This document shows, piece after piece, positions 1-6,923 of a stretch of DNA of 14,837 nucleotides. The notes under the pieces were generated by a model. That model was not told where the DNA came from. It ran no database searches and saw only the letters and a list, made by a program, of their open reading frames with translations. Position numbers and translations under genes: made by a program. Source of the DNA: JBHENW01 sp046261875. GTDB taxonomy: Bacteria > Acidobacteriota > Thermoanaerobaculia > UBA5066 > Gp7-AA6. The stretch's first letter is position 1. Each line of letters begins with the position of its first letter. The stretch covers positions 1-14,837 of the forward strand of contig JBHENW010000131.1 in the NCBI GenBank assembly GCA_046261875.1, read 5' to 3'.

Positions 1-867
1 GAGCAGATGTCCAAGAAGGAGGGGGTCCTGGAGTTCGTGCCTCCGCGTTTCTCGCTCGACGACGTCGGCGGGTACGACGTGCTCAAGACCTGGTTGAAAA
101 AGCGGCAGGCTCTCTTCTCCAAGGAGGCCCTCGACGCCGGCATCCCCATCCCCCGCGGGATCCTGCTCATGGGGATCTCCGGCTGCGGCAAGAGCCTCTG
201 CGTCAAGACGATCTCGACCCTCTGGAACCTCCCGCTCTTCCGGCTCGACATGAACGCGGTCTTCGGAACGGAAAACCCCGAGGCGACCTTCCTCCGGGCG
301 CTGCGCTCCGTGGAGGCCGTCTCTCCGGCGGTTCTCTGGATCGACGAGATCGAGATGGGCGTCGGCGGCTACCGCGAGGGGGGCGACGCGTCCATGTCTC
401 GCATCTTCTCCGGCTTCCTGACGTGGATGCAGGAGAAGGCCGCGCTCGTGTTCGTCGCCGCGACGGCCAACCGGATCCACCTGCTGCCCGCCGAGATCAT
501 CCGGAAGGGCCGGTTCGACCAGGTCTTCTTCGTGGACCTGCCCACGGAGCAGGAGCGCAAACAGATCTTCGCGATCCACCTGAAGAAGAGCCGCGTGGAC
601 GTTTCGCGGTTCGATCTCGTCTTCCTGGCCAAGGCGACGAACGGCTGGAACGGCGCCGAGATCGAGCAGGCCGTGATCTCCGCCGTCGTGGACGCCTACG
701 CCGAGAAGCGCGAGCTGAACGAGGACGATCTCTACCGGATGATCTCCGCGACCGTGCCGCTCGCCGTGACCATGGAAGAGCAGATCAAGGCCATCAAGAG
801 CTGGGCGCACGAGCGCGCGCTGAACGCATCCAAGCCGGACGCGGTGATGCGGGGGACTCAGCCCTAA
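1..867 (+). CDS. Ycf46-type AAA ATPase, C-terminal part (5' end outside the window)
   Basis: The frame is open from base 1, with two codons before the first ATG at 7, so this is probably the C-terminal 60% of a protein of roughly 500 residues. Numbering from that ATG: Walker A GISGCGKS at 56-63, Walker B VLWIDEIE at 109-116, sensor 1 ATAN at 152-155, candidate arginine-finger segment RKGRFDQ at 166-172, and an NGWNGAEIE helix at 212-220 matching the sensor-2 region. The run of motifs, the FLTWMQEK segment and the C-terminal IPLA-like helix fit the Ycf46 family, known from plastids and cyanobacteria and scattered in other bacteria. Biochemical role is poorly defined; ATP-driven remodelling of an unknown partner is a family-level inference. 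It converges with the next gene. An FtsH- or proteasome-type AAA protein is less likely because no protease or coiled-coil segment is visible. Confidence 0.85.
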   Translation, partial: EQMSKKEGVLEFVPPRFSLDDVGGYDVLKTWLKKRQALFSKEALDAGIPIPRGILLMGISGCGKSLCVKTISTLWNLPLFRLDMNAVFGTENPEATFLRALRSVEAVSPAVLWIDEIEMGVGGYREGGDASMSRIFSGFLTWMQEKAALVFVAATANRIHLLPAEIIRKGRFDQVFFVDLPTEQERKQIFAIHLKKSRVDVSRFDLVFLAKATNGWNGAEIEQAVISAVVDAYAEKRELNEDDLYRMISATVPLAVTMEEQIKAIKSWAHERALNASKPDAVMRGTQP

Positions 868-996
868 CCGTCGCTTCCGCTCGCTCGGGGCCTGCTTCGC
901 AACGCCTCGCGGCTTCGCCCGGACGCGGGCTCGTCGCTCGGCTGGCCCCTCAATCGCTCACGCTCCCGCGGCGCCAGCCTCCTCCCTGACGGGAGA
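868..996. other. Convergent intergenic region with palindromic GC-rich tract
   Basis: This gap of 129 bases separates two converging genes. It is dominated by CGCT/TCGC-type short words and contains GGGGCC near its start and GGCCCC near 945-950, which could pair across the tract. At its end CTCCC (982-986) and GGGAG (991-995) form a 5-bp hairpin with loop TGAC. No T-run follows on either strand, so a classical intrinsic terminator is not supported. No ORF with coding character was seen. It may be a local copy of a genome-wide intergenic repeat, but a second full copy is not present here. Confidence 0.4.
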
Positions 997-1560
997 CTAC
1001 TCGCGCCGCGACCGGGGCCGAACTTCCTCGCCGCAGCGGGCCATCACTTGTCTCGTGATCTCCCGGCTCGTCGGCGGATTCTCTCCGAGTCCTAGCGAGT
1101 GGAGCTCCTCGTGAATGATGAGGGCCGCGGCGTGGTCCAGATCCCGGGACTCCTCGAGGAACTGGTTCGGGCAGACATGGATGAACCGGCTCTCAGGCTT
1201 CGTCGCGAAGACGACCTCGCGATGAGCGCAGACTCCCTCATTCGAAGCGTTGTAGAAGATCAGCCAGCGGAGATGGTCCTCGGCCGTCCTGCCGGTCTGT
1301 TCAAGATTCTCCGCGAGCGTCCGGCCGGAAGGATCGCGGAAGTCTGAAAAGACCTCACGGCACCCGGGCGTTTCGAGCTTCTGTCGCGCCAGCCGGACGG
1401 CCGCGCCGACCGACTCGATGAGCCTCGGGTCCTTGCGGCCGAGGACGGATACGCGGTCTGGGGCCGTCTGAGTGTCCGCGGCCTGCCCGGCGAGGGGCGC
1501 CGCTGCGGCCAGAACCACAGCCGCTGCGAGGCTCGAGAGCCTCTTGGCAGGAGACGACAA
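997..1560 (-). CDS. Small secreted HExxH protein, putative zinc metallopeptidase-like
   Basis: Encodes 187 residues with a Sec-type signal peptide (basic start, hydrophobic stretch about 9-22, likely cleavage after GQA at 25-27). The mature part carries HEELH at 150-154 followed by a Glu at 160, a zincin-like arrangement (HExxH plus a downstream acidic ligand), and four cysteines (67, 111, 130, 176) that could form two disulfides in the periplasm. The start is TTG: no ATG or GTG lies in frame between the upstream stop and this codon, and AAGGAG ends 6 nt before it. I do not recognise a named family. Peptidase activity is inferred from the motif only, and a lysozyme-inhibitor-like or structural role is not excluded. 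It is transcribed alone, divergently from the damaged regulator gene at 1689. Confidence 0.75.
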   Translation of the reverse strand: MSSPAKRLSSLAAAVVLAAAAPLAGQAADTQTAPDRVSVLGRKDPRLIESVGAAVRLARQKLETPGCREVFSDFRDPSGRTLAENLEQTGRTAEDHLRWLIFYNASNEGVCAHREVVFATKPESRFIHVCPNQFLEESRDLDHAAALIIHEELHSLGLGENPPTSREITRQVMARCGEEVRPRSRRE

Positions 1561-1606
1561 GATGGGCTCCTTCGCGGAGGAGTCCGGCTCTTCCGCGGCC
1601 CATCAA
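1558..1606 (-). promoter_or_regulatory. Translation-initiation hairpin with bulged Shine-Dalgarno
   Basis: Read on the minus strand, the 5' leader forms GATGGGC pairing with GCCCATC (7 bp), then CGCGGA pairing with TCCGCG (6 bp), an A/C mismatch, GAG pairing with CTC, and a CCGGA loop. The only unpaired stretch on the 3' arm between the two main stems is AAGGA, the core of the Shine-Dalgarno, and the TTG start follows the closing base directly. Pairing was checked base by base. A role in controlling translation of the downstream secreted protein is inference. Confidence 0.6.
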
Positions 1607-1688
1607 TGTGATTGACCCAAAAGGATTTGGACGGAGAGAACGCCGAGAGTGTTGTACGATTTTCGTGAGATTTCGAGCGAGGCAGTTC

Positions 1689-2086
1689 ATGGCTTATCGA
1701 TTCGAGGAGTTCCTCTACGATCCCGCGGACCGCGCCCTGTTCCGCGGCGGACGCGAGGTCGCCTTGACGCCCAAGGGGCGGGATCTGCTGACGCTCTTTC
1801 TCCACAACCCTCGACGCCTGCTCACGCGCCGCGAGATCTCGGGCCGCTTGTGGCCCGACGTCGCCGTCACCGACGACTCGCTTCGATTCCAGGTAGCTGA
1901 GCTGCGAAAAGCTCTCGGAGAATCCGGCCGGTTTTCCGCGCCGGCCCCCCGCGCCTGCTCTTCGAAACGGACGCGGAAGGCAGGCGGGACGTCTCCCCCG
2001 ATTGCCAGAGGTTGCTCTTACTCGTCCCTGACCGCGAAGCGGCTCCGCAGCCTCTGACTCTCGTATGGAACTGGCTTCCCAAGTGA
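1689..2086 (+). pseudogene. Winged-helix regulator fused by internal deletion to the tail of a PD40/TolB-like protein
   Basis: From ATG 1689 the first ~77 codons read as an OmpR/CadC-type winged helix (VALTPKGRDLLTLF, LLTRREISGRLWPDV, DDSLRFQVAELRKALGE). After about 1922 this frame turns into low-complexity Ser/Arg/Pro sequence and stops at 2055-2057. The frame two bases on instead reads FETDAEGRRDVSPDCQRLLL and then QPLTLVWNWLPK up to TGA 2084-2086. That is the usual last segment of acidobacterial beta-propeller (PD40/TolB-like) proteins, which are often fused to N-terminal winged helices. The wing of the DNA-binding domain and the whole propeller are missing. I infer a large internal deletion with a frame change. 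A shortened 122-residue product could still be made but would lack the wing. A TACGAT hexamer at 1655-1660 is a possible -10 box. Confidence 0.65.
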
Positions 2087-2151
2087 GGCCTCACCGGCTG
2101 GCGATCGAACGCGATTTGGTTGTTCAGGCGGTAGGATCTCGTGCACTTCGG

Positions 2152-3432
2152 ATGACCAGAACCGGGAGTCGGAGGCATCCCCCGAAGCGCGAGGAGGGTC
2201 CCCCGCGCGGGCTCTCGCGGCGCGCGTTGCTGACGTCGGCGGCGGGTGGGCTTCTGAGTGGGGCATTGCCGGTGCGGCGGGCGGTTGCGGCGTCGGCCGC
2301 GAAGCCCTCAGTGGTGGTCGTCGGGGCCGGAGCCTTCGGGGGGTGGACGGCCCTCATGCTGCTGCGCCGGGGCGCCCGCGTCACGCTCGTGGACGCCTGG
2401 GGGCCGGGCAATGCGCGGGCGAGCTCGGGCGGTGAGACCCGCGTGATTCGCGGCATCTACGGCAAGGATCGGATTTACACGGCCATGGCCCAACGGGCCT
2501 TCCAGCTCTGGATTGAGAACGAGAAGCGCTGGAAGAAGACGCTCTACAAGCGCACGGGCGCGCTCTGGATGGTGGCCGACGCCGGCGACTTCATCCGGTC
2601 GTCCCTTCCCGTCATCCGGGAGTTCGGGTTCGGGTACGAGGAGCTGTCGGCTGCGGACGCCCGCCGCCGCTACCCGCAGATCGATTTCACGGGGATCGCG
2701 TGGGCCTTGCTCGAGAAGGAGGCCGGATATCTTCTCGCCCGGCGTTCCTGCGCCGACGTCGTGGAGGGCTTTCTCGCCGAGGGCGGCTCGTACCGGGAGG
2801 CTCTGGCTTCGCCACCGCAAGTCGCGGCCGGCCGCCTCGCCGGGCTCGCGCTGACCGACGGCACACGGCTCACAGCCGACACCTACGTATTCGCCTGCGG
2901 ACCGTGGCTGCCGAAGCTCTTCCCCGACGTCGTCGGGAGCCGGATCCAGCCGACGCGGCAGGACGTCTTCTTCTTTGGGACGCCGGGGGGGGACCCGCGG
3001 TTCTCGGAACGCCAGCTTCCGGTCTGGGTCGAGACGCCGCGTTTCTTCTACGGGATCCCCGGCAACGAGCGCCGTGGGTTCAAGATCGCCGACGACGTGC
3101 GGGGTCCGGTTTTCGACCCGACGAAGGGGGATCGCACGCCTTCCGCGGAAGCCCTGCGCGTGACGCGGGAATACGTCGCCCGCCGCTTCCCGGCGCTCGC
3201 GGGCGCGCCGCTCGTCGAGTCCCGGGTCTGCCAGTACGAGAACACCAACGACCACCATTTCCTCGCCGACCGCCATCCCGGGGCGGCCAACGTCTGGATC
3301 GTGGGCGGGGGCTCCGGGCACGGCTTCAAGCACGGCCCCGCGATGGGAGAGCACGTCGCCCGGGTCGTGCTGGGCGAGCTGCCGCCCGAGCCGCTCTTCT
3401 CCTTCGCGCGCTTCCGGAAGACGACCGCCTGA
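2152..3432 (+). CDS. Tat-exported FAD-dependent amine oxidase, monomeric sarcosine oxidase-like
   Basis: Encodes 426 residues from ATG 2152. An in-frame ATG at 2065 would add 29 residues inside the preceding damaged gene and was not chosen. A twin-arginine signal (SRRALL at 22-27, then a hydrophobic stretch) predicts folded export to the periplasm. The Rossmann motif GAGAFG is at 58-63. SGGETRVIRGIYG, centred on R97, matches the substrate-side region of monomeric sarcosine and N-methyltryptophan oxidases. C360 in the CQYENTND segment aligns with the cysteine that carries covalent FAD, K311 with the oxygen-activating lysine, and K393 in GSGHGFK with the substrate-carboxylate lysine. The 33-residue spacing between C360 and K393 equals that of the model enzyme. 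The usual catalytic histidine position is Asp (D315). Expected chemistry is oxidation of a secondary amine to imine with H2O2 release; the substrate is unknown. Confidence 0.85.
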   Translation: MTRTGSRRHPPKREEGPPRGLSRRALLTSAAGGLLSGALPVRRAVAASAAKPSVVVVGAGAFGGWTALMLLRRGARVTLVDAWGPGNARASSGGETRVIRGIYGKDRIYTAMAQRAFQLWIENEKRWKKTLYKRTGALWMVADAGDFIRSSLPVIREFGFGYEELSAADARRRYPQIDFTGIAWALLEKEAGYLLARRSCADVVEGFLAEGGSYREALASPPQVAAGRLAGLALTDGTRLTADTYVFACGPWLPKLFPDVVGSRIQPTRQDVFFFGTPGGDPRFSERQLPVWVETPRFFYGIPGNERRGFKIADDVRGPVFDPTKGDRTPSAEALRVTREYVARRFPALAGAPLVESRVCQYENTNDHHFLADRHPGAANVWIVGGGSGHGFKHGPAMGEHVARVVLGELPPEPLFSFARFRKTTA

Positions 3433-3465
3433 CGATAGGACCGAATCTTGAGGCAAGCCCACCGT

Positions 3466-3497
3466 AGGGGCGGCCCTCGTGGCCGCCCCTGACGGGA
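3466..3497. repeat. REP-like palindrome between convergent genes
   Basis: AGGGGCGGCC (3466-3475) and GGCCGCCCCT (3481-3490) form a perfect 10-bp stem with loop CTCGT. The right arm overlaps CCCTGACGGGA (3487-3497), which can fold as its own small hairpin and is also found at 984-994 in the other convergent gap. No T-run follows in either direction. GTAGGGGCGGCC-type palindromes are common intergenic repeats in several phyla. Here it could end transcription from both sides or protect 3' ends. Confidence 0.6.
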
Positions 3498-3518
3498 AGG
3501 TCGCTGCGGATTCGAGCC

Positions 3519-6155
3519 TTAGAAATCGAATCGGGTCGAGAGGCCGAACGTCCGGGGTTGATTCGTCAGGAAACCGACGCGGGCGCGGAGTCCTCGCTCC
3601 CGGTCCAGCGCCAGGAAGGCCCGCTCGTCGGTCAGGTTGTTGCCGAAGAGCGCCACGTCGAAATTGGCGAAGCGGACCCCGAGCCGCAGGTTGACGAGGT
3701 CATAGGCCGGCAGCTCCGGGTTGAAGGTGAACGTGTTCTGCGTCAGCGGGCCGCCGATCGTTGCCCCACCCGCTTGCTCGAACGAGCGCAGATTCACGAC
3801 GCCGAAACCGGGGACCTCGTCGCCGACCTGCGTGAACCGTGAACCGACGTGGTTGTACGTCGCCGTCACGTAACCGGTGAATCCGTCCGCGACTTCCTGT
3901 TGGTAGGTGGCCGCCGCGGCCATCTGGAACTTGGGCACGCTCGGCAGCCGCCTCCCCTCTTCGATGCCGGACACCACTTTGACGTTGCCCATCGCGTCGG
4001 TCTCAGTCAAGGTGGACTGAAGCTCGGAGTCGTTGTAGCCGGCCGAGATGGCGAAGTCGAAGTTTTCGGTCGGCGCCAGCCCGAACTCGAGCTCCGCTCC
4101 GATGCTGCGCGCCTCGGGCACGTTGAACACGACTCGGGAGGAGCAGGAGCCCGCAGTCACCGAAACCTGGAGATCCGTGATGTCCACGTAAAACGCCGTG
4201 ACGTTGACGGAGCCGCGCCCCCCCATGATCAAGGACTTCGACCCGACCTCGTAGTTCCAGGCGGTTTCGTCGTCCCAGGATTCCCGCCCGCCGAACGTCA
4301 CGAGGTCCTCGGGTGTGCAGAGCGGAATGTTGAGCGGGTCGTTGATCCCGCCCAGTCGGAAGCCCTTGGCGATCTGGACGTTCAAGTTCGTGGCCGGGCT
4401 CACCTTGTAGCTGGCGATGATGCGCGGCGCATAGCCGTCGGCGCTCGTCGATCCCGGCTGGGAGACGATCTGGGTGCCCGTGTTGTCGTGGGCGAAGATC
4501 CCGTCGAAGATCTGCTCCTTGTCCTCCTCGAAGTGGTAATAGCGCAGGCCGCCGGTCAGGCTGAGGTCGCCGAATGTCACCGTACCTTCTCCGAAGAAGG
4601 CGTACTGCTGGAGGTCGTAAGCCAGATCGGACCAGAACAGGGAGTTCATCGGGGCGCGCAGCCCGGTCGTCGGAATATCGGTGAGCTCCTCGAACCCGGC
4701 GACCCGCAGGTCCTGGCCGTAATCGCGCTTCGAGTCGGCATAGAAACCGCCGCCGAGCCACTGGAAGCGTTCGTCTCCGCCGGAAAAGCGGAGCTCCTGC
4801 GTCCAGGTGCTCGCCGTGGTGGCGTCAAACAGAGGCGAGTCGAGTGTGTAGACCTCCTCCTCCAGGCCGATCGAGCCGCCCGTAATGCTGGAAGTCAGCG
4901 CGCCCGCGTCGCGGACGACCAGGATGTCCCGATCCGTATAGGACGTGATCGAGGTCAACTCGACGGCTCCGAAGTCGTACCGGAGGTTCAGGTCGCCGAG
5001 CAGAAATTCGTCGGTGAACGGCTCGGCGATCTGGGTGAACAGCTCGCGTTCGCCGAGGGTCACCGGCGGGCGGGTCGTGGTGAGCGGGTTTGCCAGGATG
5101 TTGTAGACGTCGATCCTGTTCCAGCCGTCCATCTCGACCTTCTGGTAGAGCAACCGCGGGGTGATGCTCAGTTGATCGTTCGGAGAGATCTGTATCGCCG
5201 CGCGCACGCCGGTCCGGTCGCCGCTGTTGACGTCTTCCTCGACGCTCAAATCCGGCTGAATGGCGTCCATGTACCCGGCGATCCGATCGAAGTAACCGAC
5301 GATACGCAGGGCGGCCGCGCTGCCCAAGGGAAGGTTCAAGCCGAGCTTGACCTGGCCGCCCGCCTCGCCGTCACCGATGGTGCTGGCGCCGACCTCGCCG
5401 AAGAACCGCGTCGCGCCGGGCTCGGGCGGGTTGGTGATGTAACGCACCGTGCCTCCGAGCGAGCCGGAGCCGAAAAGAGTCCCCTGAGACCCGCGCAATA
5501 CCTCGACTCGAGACACGTCGAACAGGTCCAGGTCCGGAGTGAAGAGCGACATCGAGATGACGGATTCGTCCAGGTAGACGCCGACCGACTCCTTGACGCC
5601 CGGCTGGTCCCGGGCGATCTGTCCCGAGGAGATGCCCCGGATGGATATCTGGCTCTGCCCGGGACCCAGGTTCTGGACGGAGAAGCTGGCGACGTTGGTC
5701 GCTACGTCCTCGATCGTCTCGACGCCGCGCTCCCGCAGGATCTCTTCGGTCGGTGCCGCGACGGAGAAGGGCGTCTCATGCACCGTTTCCTCGCGCTTCC
5801 GGGCCGTGACCGTAACCGACTCCCGGACTCGAGACCCGAGCCCGATGTCCACCGCCGCGCGGCCCCCTTCGGTGACCTGCACGTCGCGGCGGGTCGCCTG
5901 CCCGATGCCCGGCAGGTCCGCTTCGATCGTGTAGGCGCCGGGAGGCAGGCCGAGGACCTCGTAGCCGCCGCCAGTGGCGGAAACGACGACACGCACGGCG
6001 CCGGTTGCCTGGTTCGTGACCGTGATCGTGACACCCGGGACGGGGGAGCCGGTGGCGTCGCTCACGGTTCCGCTGATTCCCCCCGACGGGGTCTGGGCGA
6101 GCACGGGAACGGCGGCGAGGAGAAAGAACAGGAGAAAACGAGTGACTCGACGCAT
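3519..6155 (-). CDS. TonB-dependent outer-membrane receptor with N-terminal carboxypeptidase-regulatory-like domain
   Basis: Encodes 878 residues from ATG 6155, chosen because AGGAGG lies 5 nt upstream; a start 9 codons further up has no such site. A Sec signal peptide (cleavage near VLAQ, about 20) is followed by a CarboxypepD_reg-like beta-sandwich (about 25-105: GGISGTVSDATG, VPGVTITVTN, GLPPGAYTIEADLPG). A TonB-box-like stretch ESVTVTA at 112-118 precedes the plug (about 120-245, with VEVLRGSQGTLFGSGSLGGT). A 22-strand-type barrel fills the rest and ends LSTRFDF with a terminal Phe for Bam assembly. The gene looks intact. It imports an unknown ligand across the outer membrane using TonB-ExbBD energy. 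The plug resembles iron-complex receptors, but no neighbouring siderophore or glycan-degradation gene identifies the substrate. Confidence 0.93.
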   Translation of the reverse strand: MRRVTRFLLFFLLAAVPVLAQTPSGGISGTVSDATGSPVPGVTITVTNQATGAVRVVVSATGGGYEVLGLPPGAYTIEADLPGIGQATRRDVQVTEGGRAAVDIGLGSRVRESVTVTARKREETVHETPFSVAAPTEEILRERGVETIEDVATNVASFSVQNLGPGQSQISIRGISSGQIARDQPGVKESVGVYLDESVISMSLFTPDLDLFDVSRVEVLRGSQGTLFGSGSLGGTVRYITNPPEPGATRFFGEVGASTIGDGEAGGQVKLGLNLPLGSAAALRIVGYFDRIAGYMDAIQPDLSVEEDVNSGDRTGVRAAIQISPNDQLSITPRLLYQKVEMDGWNRIDVYNILANPLTTTRPPVTLGERELFTQIAEPFTDEFLLGDLNLRYDFGAVELTSITSYTDRDILVVRDAGALTSSITGGSIGLEEEVYTLDSPLFDATTASTWTQELRFSGGDERFQWLGGGFYADSKRDYGQDLRVAGFEELTDIPTTGLRAPMNSLFWSDLAYDLQQYAFFGEGTVTFGDLSLTGGLRYYHFEEDKEQIFDGIFAHDNTGTQIVSQPGSTSADGYAPRIIASYKVSPATNLNVQIAKGFRLGGINDPLNIPLCTPEDLVTFGGRESWDDETAWNYEVGSKSLIMGGRGSVNVTAFYVDITDLQVSVTAGSCSSRVVFNVPEARSIGAELEFGLAPTENFDFAISAGYNDSELQSTLTETDAMGNVKVVSGIEEGRRLPSVPKFQMAAAATYQQEVADGFTGYVTATYNHVGSRFTQVGDEVPGFGVVNLRSFEQAGGATIGGPLTQNTFTFNPELPAYDLVNLRLGVRFANFDVALFGNNLTDERAFLALDRERGLRARVGFLTNQPRTFGLSTRFDF

Positions 6156-6160
6156 GGATA

Positions 6161-6166
6161 CCTCCT
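6161..6166 (-). promoter_or_regulatory. Strong ribosome binding site of the TonB receptor
   Basis: AGGAGG on the minus strand ends 5 nt before ATG 6155. It is the best anti-16S match seen in the window and decides the start of the receptor against the longer reading that begins at 6182. Confidence 0.85.
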
Positions 6167-6171
6167 CTAAC

Positions 6172-6204
6172 AAAAAGAGCAACCTCTCTCGTCGCGGGGA
6201 GAGG
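6172..6204 (-). promoter_or_regulatory. Leader hairpin plus T-tract upstream of the TonB receptor
   Basis: On the minus strand CCTCTC (6204-6199) pairs with GAGAGG (6188-6183) around a 10-nt loop, and CTCTTTTTG follows after TTG, just ahead of the Shine-Dalgarno. This resembles a weak intrinsic terminator or attenuator lying between the LON gene and the receptor. The 6-bp stem is short. TAAAGT (6239-6234) and TAAGAT (6250-6245) upstream are possible -10 boxes but lack a convincing -35 partner. Confidence 0.3.
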
Positions 6205-6278
6205 CGCGTCTCGCGGCCGGAAGCTTCTCCGCGACTTTAGGGGGATCTTACGTCAGCTTCATACGCGACCGGAGGCGG

Positions 6279-6923
6279 CTAGTTCCGGTTGCCGTCCAGG
6301 TCGGGAGGCCGGAAGGGGGCCAGGAACCGCATCCTTTTTTCCCACTCGATCATTCGTTCGAAGAGCGCCCCGAACCGCGAGGAGAGGGCGTCGGTCTCGA
6401 GCATCTGCTGGAGCTCCTCCGGCGTGTAGCGAAGGCGGACCGCCAGCTCCGAAGCGAGGCGCTCGGGAGACAGCGCGCCTTCGGGCAGGGGGGGAAGCTC
6501 CATGGATCGGGAGACCTCGGTGAAGAGCTGGACGGCGAGGAGCGAGACCCGGGCGGTCTCCTCGGCCGTGGCAAAGGAGACCGGGGGAACTTCCTCGACC
6601 TGCGCCACGCGGTACGGATCCGCCGCCGCCTCTTCGAGGATGCGGTACCGGAACCGCCCTTCGAGCACGATGTTGTAGCGGCCGTCCGGCAGTTCCTCGG
6701 ACTCCACGATCTCGCCCGCCCCGCCGAGCGGATGAACGGGCAGCGGCTCGGTGCCTTCCTCCCACCCGGGCTTGAGCATGGCCATGCCGATCGTGCGCTC
6801 CCCGTCGAGCGCATCGGCGACCATCGAGCGGTAACGGGGCTCGAAGATGTGCAGCGGCAGGAGCGTCCCGGGAAGCAGCACGACGCCGGGCAGCGGGAAG
6901 AGGGGGATGCGGCGGCGGGTCAC
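6279..6923 (-). CDS. Stand-alone LON substrate-binding domain protein
   Basis: Encodes 214 residues with the N-terminal Lon domain signature (IPLFPLPGVVLLPGTLLPLHIFEPRYRSM at about 6-34) and no AAA or Ser-Lys protease domain, so it is the free-standing LON-domain family rather than Lon protease. The C-terminal half is a helical bundle (about 118-205), also usual for the family. The domain recognises unfolded or degron-bearing polypeptides in Lon, but the role of the free-standing form is not established. The GTG start overlaps the stop of the upstream cytochrome gene (GTGA, 4 bp), so translation is probably coupled. Cytoplasmic location is expected, as no signal is visible. Confidence 0.85.
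   Translation of the reverse strand: MTRRRIPLFPLPGVVLLPGTLLPLHIFEPRYRSMVADALDGERTIGMAMLKPGWEEGTEPLPVHPLGGAGEIVESEELPDGRYNIVLEGRFRYRILEEAAADPYRVAQVEEVPPVSFATAEETARVSLLAVQLFTEVSRSMELPPLPEGALSPERLASELAVRLRYTPEELQQMLETDALSSRFGALFERMIEWEKRMRFLAPFRPPDLDGNRN

Noticed and set aside
868..996. Possible small RNA or CRISPR-like repeat in the GC-rich gap
   Set aside because: There are short repeated words only, with no regular spacer-repeat structure and no promoter or terminator pair.
2065..2151. Earlier ATG for the sarcosine-oxidase-like gene
   Set aside because: It would lie within the remnant tail of the preceding gene and put the twin-arginine motif about 50 residues in. No ribosome site was seen there. 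It stays possible.
3466..3490. Perfect palindrome read as a bidirectional intrinsic terminator
   Set aside because: The stem is strong, but no T-run follows on either strand, so it was listed as a REP-like repeat instead.
3849..6170. Very long plus-strand open frame (773 codons) opposite the TonB receptor
   Set aside because: The minus strand carries the full receptor domain order with signal peptide and ribosome site. The plus frame has Arg/Asp/Gly-rich composition and no motif, as expected of a GC-rich antisense shadow.
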